Assembly (NCBI GenBank): GCA_017454425.1
Contig: JAFTCZ010000074.1
Location: 1-5,863 of the forward strand
Direction: 5' to 3'
Length of the DNA stretch: 5,863 nucleotides
DNA from: Clostridia bacterium
Lineage (GTDB): Bacteria > Bacillota_A > Clostridia > Christensenellales > UBA1242
Of the stretch, positions 1 through 5,578 are shown one piece after another (positions within the stretch are counted from its first letter, which is position 1; each line of letters begins with the position of its first letter). Under the pieces are notes generated by a model, which did no database searches, was not told where the DNA came from, and saw only the letters and a list, made by a program, of their open reading frames with translations. The position numbers were made by a program, and so were the translations under genes.

Positions 1-16
1 ATGTGCGATAATTCAT
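1..16 (-). CDS. Start of an unidentified gene, cut by the window edge
   Basis: Only five codons are visible (ATG at 16..14, reading M-N-Y-R-T). The start is supported by an AGAGGTG ribosome binding site at 28..22, five bases upstream of the ATG, and by its position just after the rplL terminator on the same strand. In many Bacillota rpoB follows rplL, but five residues cannot identify the product and I do not assign it. Confidence 0.5.
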
Positions 17-34
17 CTTTTCACCTCTAGTGTT

Positions 35-63
35 ATTGTACTACAAAATCATATTCAAGGCAA
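35..63 (-). promoter_or_regulatory. Possible promoter for the gene at the left edge
   Basis: Reading the minus strand, TTGCCT (63..58) and TACAAT (40..35) are 17 bases apart, which fits a sigma-A promoter with a weak -35 box. The -35 box overlaps the end of the rplL terminator U-tract. The predicted transcript would have a leader of only about 12 bases containing the ribosome binding site. The -35 match is four of six, so this is tentative. Confidence 0.4.
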
Positions 64-96
64 CAAAAAAAAGACTGCTAAATAATGCAGTCTTTT
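62..96 (-). terminator. Rho-independent terminator of the rplJ-rplL operon
   Basis: A 10-bp perfect stem (87-96 with 69-78, core GACTGC/GCAGTC) closes an 8-base loop. On the minus strand it is followed by a run of T residues through about position 65. It lies 18 bases beyond the rplL stop codon. Confidence 0.9.
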
Positions 97-113
97 ATTA
101 TTGTAGATAACAA

Positions 114-503
114 TTATTTAAGTTCGCCTTCAGCGCCAGCTTCTTTAAGAGCTGCAACCAATTTCTTGGCATCTTCTGCAGGCATACCCTCTTTGATAGT
201 AGCAGGAGCACCCTCTACCATAGCCTTTGCCTCACTAAGGCCAAGACCTGTTGCCTCTTTAACAAGTTTGATAATAGCAACTTTGCTTGCTGTTGCAGAA
301 ACAGACTTAAGAACTACATCGTAGTTAGCTTTTGCTTCCTCAGCAGGAGCCTCAGCAGCAGCTGCAGCAGCAGGAGCAGCAGCAACAGCCACAGGAGCAG
401 CTGCGCTTACGCCAAACTCTTCCTCCATTTTCTTAACAAGGTCACTTACTTCAACAAGTGTAAGACCTTTGATTTGCTCTAACAATTCATCAATTTTTGC
501 CAT
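114..503 (-). CDS. rplL: Large ribosomal subunit protein bL12 (L7/L12)
   Basis: This is the ribosomal stalk protein that recruits and stimulates the translational GTPases. Dimers bind the C-terminal tail of L10. The N-terminal dimerisation domain (about residues 1-33, starting [14 protein letters not shown]) is followed by an Ala/Pro-rich hinge at about 34-58. The C-terminal globular domain (about 60-129) contains the family signature around [20 protein letters not shown] and [10 protein letters not shown]. At 129 residues it is slightly longer than the usual 120-125, because of a long alanine-rich hinge and about two extra residues in the [10 protein letters not shown] segment. The usual Phe at the start of the C-terminal domain (FDV) is Tyr here (YDV). 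The start has a GGAG site nine bases upstream. The gene follows rplJ by 32 bases and ends at a strong terminator. Confidence 0.97.
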   Translation of the reverse strand: MAKIDELLEQIKGLTLVEVSDLVKKMEEEFGVSAAAPVAVAAAPAAAAAAEAPAEEAKANYDVVLKSVSATASKVAIIKLVKEATGLGLSEAKAMVEGAPATIKEGMPAEDAKKLVAALKEAGAEGELK

Positions 504-535
504 AATGAAATTCTCCTTTTTTAATTAAAATAAAA

Positions 536-1054
536 TTAGTTTTGCTTTGTTGCAATAGCGTTTAGGGCTATTGTCATAGCGCGAGCAGGACCACTCAATA
601 CTGAACACAAGTTTTGTGCAGGAGCACGCAACATACCCATAAGTTTTGCAATAAGAACTTCTTTGCTTGGTAGTGCAGCAAGTGCCTTGATTTCAGCATC
701 ATCCACATATTTTTTGTCAACCAAACCAAACTTAATAACAAGACTGGTGTTTTTGGTTGCATTATTGAGGATTTTTGCAGCGTCAACTTCGTTGTTATAG
801 TTAAACGCAACAGCGAGTGTGCCTTCTAGTTTGTCATCAAAGTCGTGGATATTAAGTCTGTCTAGTGCAAGTTTGACAAGGTTGTTTTTGTAAACATGAT
901 ATTCACAACCTTTGGCACGCAACTCGTTGCGAAGTTTTGACACATCTGCAACATTAATTCCGCGATAGTCTACAAACACTACACTAACTGCCTTGTCCAT
1001 CTTTGATGCGATGTCATCTACAATAGTCTTTTTGATTTCAAAATTTTTTGACAT
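536..1054 (-). CDS. rplJ: Large ribosomal subunit protein uL10
   Basis: L10 anchors the L7/L12 dimers to 23S rRNA at the base of the ribosomal stalk. The L10-L12 complex is also the autogenous repressor of this operon in bacteria. The 172-residue length is typical. The N-terminal rRNA-binding domain shows the family pattern VVFVDYRGINVADVSKLR at about residues 25-42, then EYHVYKNNLVKLAL at about 51-64. The C-terminal part has LPSKEVLIAKLMGMLRAPAQ and a final helix (ARAMTIALNAIATKQN) that should bind L12. The ATG is preceded by GGGAGGG (1072..1066) at a rather long 11-base spacing. No rplK or rplA lies upstream; the gene is instead the first of a two-gene operon with its own promoter and leader. 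Confidence 0.97.
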   Translation of the reverse strand: MSKNFEIKKTIVDDIASKMDKAVSVVFVDYRGINVADVSKLRNELRAKGCEYHVYKNNLVKLALDRLNIHDFDDKLEGTLAVAFNYNNEVDAAKILNNATKNTSLVIKFGLVDKKYVDDAEIKALAALPSKEVLIAKLMGMLRAPAQNLCSVLSGPARAMTIALNAIATKQN

Positions 1055-1090
1055 CTCGGCTGTAACCCTCCCAATAGTTTTCTAACATAT

Positions 1091-1119
1091 AAAAACCCTA
1101 TGCCAAAATAAGCATAGGG
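1091..1119 (-). terminator. Attenuator hairpin in the rplJ leader
   Basis: On the minus strand an 8-bp perfect stem (CCCTATGC at 1119..1112 with GCATAGGG at 1103..1096) closes an 8-base loop and is followed by five T residues (1095..1091). It lies between the L10-binding leader and the rplJ ribosome binding site, so it fits an intrinsic attenuator controlling rplJL readthrough. A short U-tract is consistent with partial termination. That regulatory role is inferred. Confidence 0.75.
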
Positions 1120-1124
1120 AAAAC

Positions 1125-1198
1125 ATATACATTCACTACTACTTACCTCGGCAAGAAATATTAAGTCGCAAGCGACTCTTGCTGTCTTTGGCGTTAGA
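1125..1198 (-). ncRNA. L10 ribosomal protein leader (autoregulatory RNA)
   Basis: The minus-strand leader carries the conserved L10-leader pattern CAAAGACAGCAAG (1190..1178), a TTAATATTT segment (1164..1156) and CTTGCCGAGGT (1155..1145). GCAAG (1182..1178) pairs with CTTGC (1155..1151), and a second helix AGTCG/CGACT with a CTTG loop sits on top, giving the kink-turn-like fold that L10(L12)4 binds. The six bases TCTAAC (1198..1193) can also pair with GTTAGA (1086..1081) beyond the attenuator, which could close the whole leader. Excess L10-L12 is known to repress such operons. Boundaries are approximate. Confidence 0.88.
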
Positions 1199-1220
1199 TT
1201 TTTATTAAGTTAGTGACATA

Positions 1221-1249
1221 ATTATATACACAAGTTATACAAAAGTCAA
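1221..1249 (-). promoter_or_regulatory. Sigma-A promoter of rplJ-rplL
   Basis: TTGACT (1249..1244) and TATAAT (1226..1221) are separated by 17 bases, nearly perfect consensus. Transcription should start near 1214, giving a leader of about 160 bases that contains the L10 motif and the attenuator. The promoter lies downstream of the terminator of the neighbouring HPF-like gene, so rplJL is an independent unit. Confidence 0.88.
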
Positions 1250-1271
1250 TAGTTTTTATCAACTTTTGCCA

Positions 1272-1305
1272 CAAAAAACAAAAAAGCAGGCGTATGCCTG
1301 TTTTT
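1272..1305 (-). terminator. Terminator of the HPF-like gene
   Basis: CAGGC (1300..1296) pairs with GCCTG (1291..1287) around a four-base loop. Flanking A/T pairs extend the stem after one mismatch, and two T-rich runs follow on the minus strand down to about 1272. It begins immediately after the stop codon at 1308. Confidence 0.85.
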
Positions 1306-1307
1306 GT

Positions 1308-1676
1308 TTATATTGTTTTTATTGTTTCTTCTGCATCACCCAAAACTCGTTTTGCAACCTTTCCGCGAGGTTGAGCTTTTACGCTAGATTTTTGTTTGCT
1401 GCGCTCTTTTGACAATTGCGCTTTAATCTTTTCTATGCCGTCCGCAAAACATTTTGATGCTGTTGTTGCAGTTGTGTTGGCAGTATAATTTTTCTTTTTG
1501 ACAGTAAGGCGCATATCCAAGTCATACCCTTTGGTGCTCTTTTTGCCAAATATTACTTGCAAAATACCTTCTTGGTCAAATTTTGAGAACTGAGTTTGGG
1601 CTTGTTTCTTGATGAAAGCCTCATCAAATGTGTTGCTGCACATGTTTGTTTCTAGATTGCTAATATTAACTTGCAT
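1308..1676 (-). CDS. Probable short ribosome hibernation-promoting factor (HPF/RaiA-like)
   Basis: The 122-residue protein has the layout of the HPF/YfiA/RaiA fold: a first strand (MQVNIS), a helix (about 17-33), strands at about 37-45, 51-60 and 61-70 (ILQVIFG, YDLDMRLTVKKK, YTANTTA), and a long second helix (about 74-94, FADGIEKIKAQLSKERSK). HPF proteins bind the 30S decoding centre and silence ribosomes in stress or stationary phase. A basic tail (about 90-112, rich in Lys and Arg) follows. The C-terminal dimerisation domain of the long HPF common in Bacillota is absent, so this would be a short form or a diverged paralogue. The start is fixed by AAGGAGG seven bases upstream. The gene is monocistronic, with its own promoter and terminator. 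Assignment rests on pattern and charge, not on a search. Confidence 0.6.
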   Translation of the reverse strand: MQVNISNLETNMCSNTFDEAFIKKQAQTQFSKFDQEGILQVIFGKKSTKGYDLDMRLTVKKKNYTANTTATTASKCFADGIEKIKAQLSKERSKQKSSVKAQPRGKVAKRVLGDAEETIKTI

Positions 1677-1708
1677 ATTCGTTCCTCCTTACTATTATTT
1701 ATGATTAA

Positions 1709-1737
1709 ATTATACAGCAGTATACAAAAATTGTCAA
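1709..1737 (-). promoter_or_regulatory. Consensus sigma-A promoter of the HPF-like gene
   Basis: TTGACA (1737..1732) and TATAAT (1714..1709) are 17 bases apart, an exact consensus match at both boxes. The -35 box begins right at the T-rich end of the clpC terminator. The expected start near 1702 gives a leader of about 26 bases with a strong ribosome binding site. Such a promoter suggests high basal expression. No CtsR box is visible here. Confidence 0.9.
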
Positions 1738-1774
1738 ACAAAAAGACAACCCTTTGTACCGGATTGTCTTTTTT
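1738..1774 (-). terminator. Terminator of the ctsR-mcsA-clpC operon
   Basis: AAAAGACAA (1772..1764 on the minus strand) pairs with TTGTCTTTT (1749..1741), extended by two G-C pairs after one bulged base, around a loop of about nine bases. A T-rich tail follows. It starts three bases after the clpC stop, so the operon ends here. Confidence 0.85.
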
Positions 1775-1776
1775 GG

Positions 1777-4248
1777 TTAATTTGCACTAATCTTAATTTT
1801 AAGCACATCATCTATTGTGTCGACAGTAACTTTTGCGCCACCATCAATCTTGCGAGACAATATCTCATCGGCAAGTTTATCTTCAATTTCGTGTTCAATA
1901 ACACGACGAAGCGGTCTTGCACCCCATTCGATATTGTACCCCTTCTCTACCAAATATTTAAGAGCGTTTTCGGTGAATTTTAGTTCTACCCCTTGTGGCT
2001 TTAACTTGTTTGCAAGCTTTGTAATAAGTAATTTTGCCACTCTTGCAAGTTCGGGCTTTGTAAGTGACCTAAACACAACAATTGAGTCAATACGGTTTAA
2101 GAACTCGGGCTTGAACTTTGATTTGAGGTTTGAATTAAGAATTCCCTCGGCCTCGCTGTCTAGGCGTGACATTTCTTCGTTTGTGTCGGCGTTTTGATAT
2201 TTAAGCCTGTTTGCCCTATACTCGGGGTCAGCAACACCGCAGTTGCTTGTCATGATAATAATTGTATTCTTAAAACTTACTGTGCGACCATGGCTGTCGG
2301 TAAGACGGCCATCGTCCATAATTTGAAGCAGTAAGTTAAACACATCGGGGTGCGCTTTTTCGACCTCGTCAAACAAAACTATTGAATATGGCTTGCGGCG
2401 TACTTGCTCGGTAAGTTGCCCGCCATCATCATGGCCAACATATCCCGGAGGCGAACCAATTAGTTTGCTGACTGAATGAGATTCCATATACTCGGACATG
2501 TCTAGACGAATAATAAGGTTTTCGTTGTCAAACATAGCCTCGGCAAGTGCTTTGCTAAGTTCGGTTTTGCCAACACCCGTAGGGCCCAAAAATAGGAATG
2601 TTCCTATTGGGCGGTTTGGGTCTTTAAGGCCCGCCCTCGCGCGGCGAATTGCTTTGCTGACTGCCACAACTGCTTGGTCTTGGCCAATAACTCGGGCATG
2701 CAACAAGTCTTCTAGGCCCAATAACTTATCTCTTTCGGTTTCTGTTAGTTTGGTTACTGGAATATGTGTCCATTTGCTAACAACATTAGCAATATCTTCA
2801 ACCCCAATAGTAGGTATATTAGCTTGTCGAGTGTAATCATATTTGGTTCTCATTTGTTCAATTTCGTCGTTGACTTTTTTGATTTCGTCGCGGATTGCGG
2901 CTGCTTTTTCAAAGTTTTGTGCAACAATGGCTTCTTTTTTGTCGTTTTCGAGGCGTTGCAACTCATCTGTCTTTTGCCTTATTGGGTTTGGGGCAAGGCT
3001 GCCGCTTACTTTTGCCTTGGCACTTGCCTCGTCAATAAGGTCGATTGCTTTATCTGGCAAACTGCGGTCCATGATATATCTATCACTTAATGTTGCAGCG
3101 GCAACAATGGCTTCGTCACTTATTTTTACCTTGTGAAAGGCCTCGTAGGTGTCACGAATACCTTTAAGAATTTGGATTGTTTGCTCGACTGTTGGTGGGT
3201 TAACCATAACAGGCTGGAACCTGCGCTCAAGTGCCTTGTCTTTTTCGATAAACTTGCGGTATTCGTCAGTTGTGGTTGCGCCAACTGTTTGCAACTCTCC
3301 CCTTGCAAGATATGGTTTTAGCATATCTGCTGGACTAATTTCGCCTTTGTCGCCGCCCGCTTCGGCAAGGGTGTGCAACTCGTCAATAAAGACAATTATG
3401 TTGCCACTAGAAATAATTGTGTCAATGGCCTCTTTAAGTTTTTGCTCCATTGCACCACGGTATTGTGTACCTGCCATCAAAGAGCCCAACTCTAGTGAAA
3501 ACACGGTTTTGCCCTTTAGTTCATCTGGTACTGCATCATTAACAATTGCAAGTGCCAAACCCTCGACTACTGCACTTTTTCCTACACCTGCCTCACCAAT
3601 AAGAACAGGGTTGTTTTTGGTTTTGCGGCACAAAATTTCGATAACTCGCGCAATCTCATCTTCGCGACCAATAATTGGGTCAATTTTGTGCTCTCTTGCC
3701 TTTTGTGTAAGGTCAGTGCCAAGGTCACTTAACTTCTTTGGCAAAGTTGGGCTTGCCTGTTCTTGTGGCTCGGTTGGGTTTTCTTCTTCGTATGCGGTTA
3801 GATTGTTGCTGCGCAAAGCATCTAACACTTTGTTGCGAAGTTCGGCCACATTTACATTAAGGCCACGCTCAAGCATAGTAACTGCCATGCTGTCTGCACT
3901 TGACAACAGCGCAAGCATAACATGCTCGGTTCCTACAAAAGATTGCCCCAACTTCATAGAAACAGCCTGAGCAGCACGCAAAATTTCTTTTACCCTAGGT
4001 GTCAATTCAATTTCCGAAAGGTTCAAACTTGGCCCCTTTGGAACACTTTCGTCAAAAAGTTGCAAATAATTGGCTTGCCTTACGCCATATTCGCGCAACA
4101 ATTTTGCTGACAAACATTCTTCTACCGAGATTATGCCAAACAACAAATGCTCGGTTGCCAAATTTGTGTGGCCCGAACGAGTTGCAAGTTCGCCTGCGTT
4201 TTGCAAAACTCTTTGAACTAATTTTGTAAATCCATTAGATTGAAACAT
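1777..4248 (-). CDS. clpC: ATP-dependent Clp protease ATPase subunit ClpC (Hsp100 unfoldase)
   Basis: ClpC is a cytoplasmic hexameric AAA+ unfoldase that normally feeds proteins to ClpP. The 823 residues contain, in order: a double Clp-N repeat (about 1-145; TEH motifs with Glu33 and Glu108, equivalents of the phosphoarginine-binding Glu32 and Glu106 of B. subtilis ClpC); D1 with Walker A GEAGVGKS (218-225), pore tyrosine 263 and Walker B Asp289-Glu290; a middle domain with a UVR-like coiled coil (about 428-463, NFEKAA); D2 with Walker A GPTGVGKT (555-562), Walker B Asp627-Glu628, pore motif GYVG and sensor-2 GARPLRR. Two oddities: the ClpP-docking loop reads R-L-K-Y-Q (around 681-685) where relatives have hydrophobic-Gly-hydrophobic, and the usual GEFE after the D1 pore loop is GAME (265-268). 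GGGGAG precedes the ATG. Last gene of the ctsR operon, 55 bases after mcsA. Confidence 0.97.
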   Translation of the reverse strand: MFQSNGFTKLVQRVLQNAGELATRSGHTNLATEHLLFGIISVEECLSAKLLREYGVRQANYLQLFDESVPKGPSLNLSEIELTPRVKEILRAAQAVSMKLGQSFVGTEHVMLALLSSADSMAVTMLERGLNVNVAELRNKVLDALRSNNLTAYEEENPTEPQEQASPTLPKKLSDLGTDLTQKAREHKIDPIIGREDEIARVIEILCRKTKNNPVLIGEAGVGKSAVVEGLALAIVNDAVPDELKGKTVFSLELGSLMAGTQYRGAMEQKLKEAIDTIISSGNIIVFIDELHTLAEAGGDKGEISPADMLKPYLARGELQTVGATTTDEYRKFIEKDKALERRFQPVMVNPPTVEQTIQILKGIRDTYEAFHKVKISDEAIVAAATLSDRYIMDRSLPDKAIDLIDEASAKAKVSGSLAPNPIRQKTDELQRLENDKKEAIVAQNFEKAAAIRDEIKKVNDEIEQMRTKYDYTRQANIPTIGVEDIANVVSKWTHIPVTKLTETERDKLLGLEDLLHARVIGQDQAVVAVSKAIRRARAGLKDPNRPIGTFLFLGPTGVGKTELSKALAEAMFDNENLIIRLDMSEYMESHSVSKLIGSPPGYVGHDDGGQLTEQVRRKPYSIVLFDEVEKAHPDVFNLLLQIMDDGRLTDSHGRTVSFKNTIIIMTSNCGVADPEYRANRLKYQNADTNEEMSRLDSEAEGILNSNLKSKFKPEFLNRIDSIVVFRSLTKPELARVAKLLITKLANKLKPQGVELKFTENALKYLVEKGYNIEWGARPLRRVIEHEIEDKLADEILSRKIDGGAKVTVDTIDDVLKIKISAN

Positions 4249-4303
4249 ATTTATCTCCCCAATTATTATTAAGTGTATTTATTTTTTAGTCAATCAAAAA
4301 GCA

Positions 4304-4810
4304 TTATTTTTGTTGATTGTCTTGCTTTATTTTTTCAATTTGAGCCTTAAGTTTGCTTGCATCTTCATATCTTTCTTCTTTAACCGCAATTTTTAATTGG
4401 TCGTTAAGGCTGTTTAGGTCATTTGCAAGAGGAATATCTTTGCCAATGTCTGCGCCCAAAGAAATTTTGTCGGGCATATCATTTGCCGAAAGAACATCAT
4501 CAATAGCTGGGTCTACAACTTCGTGCAAATATTTATAACATTCACTGCACCCCAATTTGCCTGTTGCCAAAAAGTCATCAGAGGTACACCCACACTTTTG
4601 GCAGCGCAAGACTTTTTTGATTTGCCTTGGTCTAAAAGCCAACGGAAAATCAAAAAACTCTCCAATAGTTGGCATCATCATTGGCATTATGTCTTGTTCT
4701 TGACGATATGATGCAGCGCAATTGCTGCATAAATGGTGCTCTTGTCTGTTGCCATTTACAACTTCTATTGAGTGGTATGTTGCCACTCTTCCGCAGATAT
4801 CACATCTCAT
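4304..4810 (-). CDS. mcsA: McsA-like zinc-finger protein with a UVR domain
   Basis: McsA is the activator and adaptor of the McsB arginine kinase and of ClpC in the CtsR stress system. The 168-residue protein has four cysteine pairs: C3/C6 and C28/C31 in the first zinc site, then C70/C73 (with C75) and C88/C91 in the second. A UVR (UvrB/UvrC-type) helical motif at about 134-166 (LNDQLKIAVKEERYEDASKLKAQI) resembles the one in the ClpC middle domain. Length is somewhat below the 185 residues of B. subtilis McsA. Its GGAGGG ribosome binding site (4823..4818) lies inside the last ctsR codons, and the ATG follows the ctsR stop by one base, so translation is probably coupled. The usual next gene, mcsB, is absent: only 55 bases separate this stop codon from clpC. 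Confidence 0.9.
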   Translation of the reverse strand: MRCDICGRVATYHSIEVVNGNRQEHHLCSNCAASYRQEQDIMPMMMPTIGEFFDFPLAFRPRQIKKVLRCQKCGCTSDDFLATGKLGCSECYKYLHEVVDPAIDDVLSANDMPDKISLGADIGKDIPLANDLNSLNDQLKIAVKEERYEDASKLKAQIEKIKQDNQQK

Positions 4811-4811
4811 A

Positions 4812-5279
4812 TTAATGCCCTCCTTTTTCTAATTTATCAATAATTATGCGCCTTAAAATATTTGCACGCAATTTGTTTTCTAATCTAAACGGATTGCTTA
4901 ACGCGTTGTAATGTATTGTCGAACGCGCAATATCCGCCTCGTTTTCTTGTAAAATTTCTCTTTGCACAAGTTCTTTTAATATATATTCGCCCGTGCGCAT
5001 GTCAATTTCACTTTCTTTTGTCAGTTTTGCAAGAACATTTGACAACCACTCATCATTTGTACAAACAGCACGCTGAATTGTGATATATCCGCCTCCACCG
5101 CGCTTGCTGTTTGTGACATAACCATTTTCATAATTAAAACGAGTTGTAAGAACATAGTTAATTTGGCTTGGTGCAACATTAAAATAATCGGCAAGTTCGT
5201 TTCGGCTGATGTCTATGCTTGGCGAATCACCCATTGTGTCTCGCAAAAACTCCTCTATTATATCCGAAATGTTAGACAT
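4812..5279 (-). CDS. ctsR: Transcriptional repressor of class III heat-shock genes, CtsR
   Basis: CtsR is a dimeric winged-helix repressor that binds tandem heptads upstream of clp genes and releases DNA on heating. The 155-residue length matches the family (154 in B. subtilis). Visible signatures are ISDIIEEFL at the N-terminus, the helix-turn-helix region ending APSQINYVLTTRF (37-48) and the glycine-rich wing KRGGGGYI (59-66), which is the DNA-contacting and heat-sensing element. Arg60 corresponds to the wing arginine that McsB phosphorylates in Geobacillus. The C-terminal helical domain (about 80-150) should mediate dimerisation. GGAGGT (5290..5285) lies five bases before the ATG. First gene of the operon, with its own operator just upstream, so it is autoregulated. 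The stop codon is one base from the mcsA start. Confidence 0.97.
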   Translation of the reverse strand: MSNISDIIEEFLRDTMGDSPSIDISRNELADYFNVAPSQINYVLTTRFNYENGYVTNSKRGGGGYITIQRAVCTNDEWLSNVLAKLTKESEIDMRTGEYILKELVQREILQENEADIARSTIHYNALSNPFRLENKLRANILRRIIIDKLEKGGH

Positions 5280-5299
5280 TTTGTACCTCCAAACAAATG

Positions 5300-5316
5300 T
5301 TTGACTATCTTTGACT
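5300..5316 (-). promoter_or_regulatory. CtsR operator (heptad direct repeat)
   Basis: The minus strand reads AGTCAAA-GAT-AGTCAAA, an exact match to the known CtsR consensus RGTCAAA-NAN-RGTCAAA. It starts five bases downstream of the -10 box and therefore covers the transcription start, where a bound dimer would block RNA polymerase. It is the only complete CtsR box I found in the window. Confidence 0.95.
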
Positions 5317-5321
5317 TTTAT

Positions 5322-5350
5322 AGTATAATACTACAGAATTTGATTGTCAA
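5322..5350 (-). promoter_or_regulatory. Sigma-A promoter of ctsR-mcsA-clpC
   Basis: TTGACA (5350..5345) and TATACT (5327..5322) are 17 bases apart. The start should be near 5315, inside the CtsR operator. No SigB-type promoter (GTTT...GGGWAW) or CIRCE element is visible, so CtsR repression of a strong housekeeping promoter seems to be the main control. Confidence 0.9.
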
Positions 5351-5366
5351 CATATTTTGTGCATAT

Positions 5367-5447
5367 TTTTGAAAGTTTATAGAATAAAACATTTAACACA
5401 AAAATTTTTATAAAACATATTCTTTTGTGTTGAAGTTTTGAAAGTTT
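5367..5447. repeat. Imperfect direct repeat in the ctsR/tRNA intergenic region
   Basis: The 12-mer TTTTGAAAGTTT occurs at 5367-5378 and again at 5436-5447. Each copy is preceded by a related stretch starting AACATAT (near 5350 and near 5414) with TTTTGTG nearby. This looks like an old imperfect duplication of about 30 bases in AT-rich DNA. The second copy sits in the possible tRNA promoter. Confidence 0.5.
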
Positions 5448-5458
5448 TGTGCTACACT
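5430..5458 (+). promoter_or_regulatory. Possible promoter of tRNA-Thr
   Basis: TTGAAG (5430-5435) and TACACT (5453-5458) are 17 bases apart, and TGC just before the -10 box gives an extended -10. Start would be near 5465, about 33 bases before the mature tRNA. Each hexamer matches only four of six positions. A better -35-like TTGACA at 5470-5475 is too close to the tRNA to be used. Confidence 0.45.
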
Positions 5459-5497
5459 ATTTCATACAATTGACAAATAATGATATGTTAATAATAT

Positions 5498-5573
5498 GCT
5501 TGCGTGGCTCAGTTGGTAGAGCAGCTGATTCGTAATCAGCAGGTCATGGGTTCGAGTCCCATCGCAAGCTCCA
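5498..5573 (+). tRNA. tRNA-Thr, anticodon CGT
   Basis: A complete 76-base cloverleaf with encoded CCA. The acceptor stem is GCTTGCG/CGCAAGC, the D stem GCTC/GAGC with loop AGTTGGTA, and the anticodon stem GCTGA/TCAGC with loop TTCGTAA. The variable loop is AGGTC, and the T stem ATGGG/CCCAT carries the loop TTCGAGT. The anticodon CGT reads the codon ACG, hence threonine. The discriminator base is T. It is divergent from the ctsR operon and followed by a terminator. Confidence 0.96.
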
Positions 5574-5578
5574 GTTTT

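Noticed and set aside
330..400. GCA/GCT-rich repetitive stretch looking like a short tandem repeat
   Set aside because: It encodes the alanine-rich hinge of L7/L12, a normal low-complexity linker, and is not an independent repeat element.
595..810. Minus-strand open reading frame of 71 codons inside rplJ
   Set aside because: It is an alternative frame of rplJ on the same strand, without a ribosome binding site or recognisable features.
3149..3970. Plus-strand open reading frame of 273 codons inside clpC
   Set aside because: It is a shadow of clpC on the opposite strand: serine-rich composition without family features, no ribosome binding site, and clpC motifs are intact across the same bases.
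4291..4319. Inverted repeat CAATCAA/TTGATTG overlapping the mcsA stop codon
   Set aside because: It could form a weak hairpin in the mRNA, but on the minus strand it is followed by A-rich sequence rather than a U-tract, so it is not a terminator. Possible use as an RNA processing site cannot be supported.
5470..5497. TTGACA at 5470-5475 with TAATAT at 5492-5497 as tRNA promoter
   Set aside because: The boxes are 16 bases apart but transcription would begin inside the mature tRNA, so this pair cannot make the 5' end.
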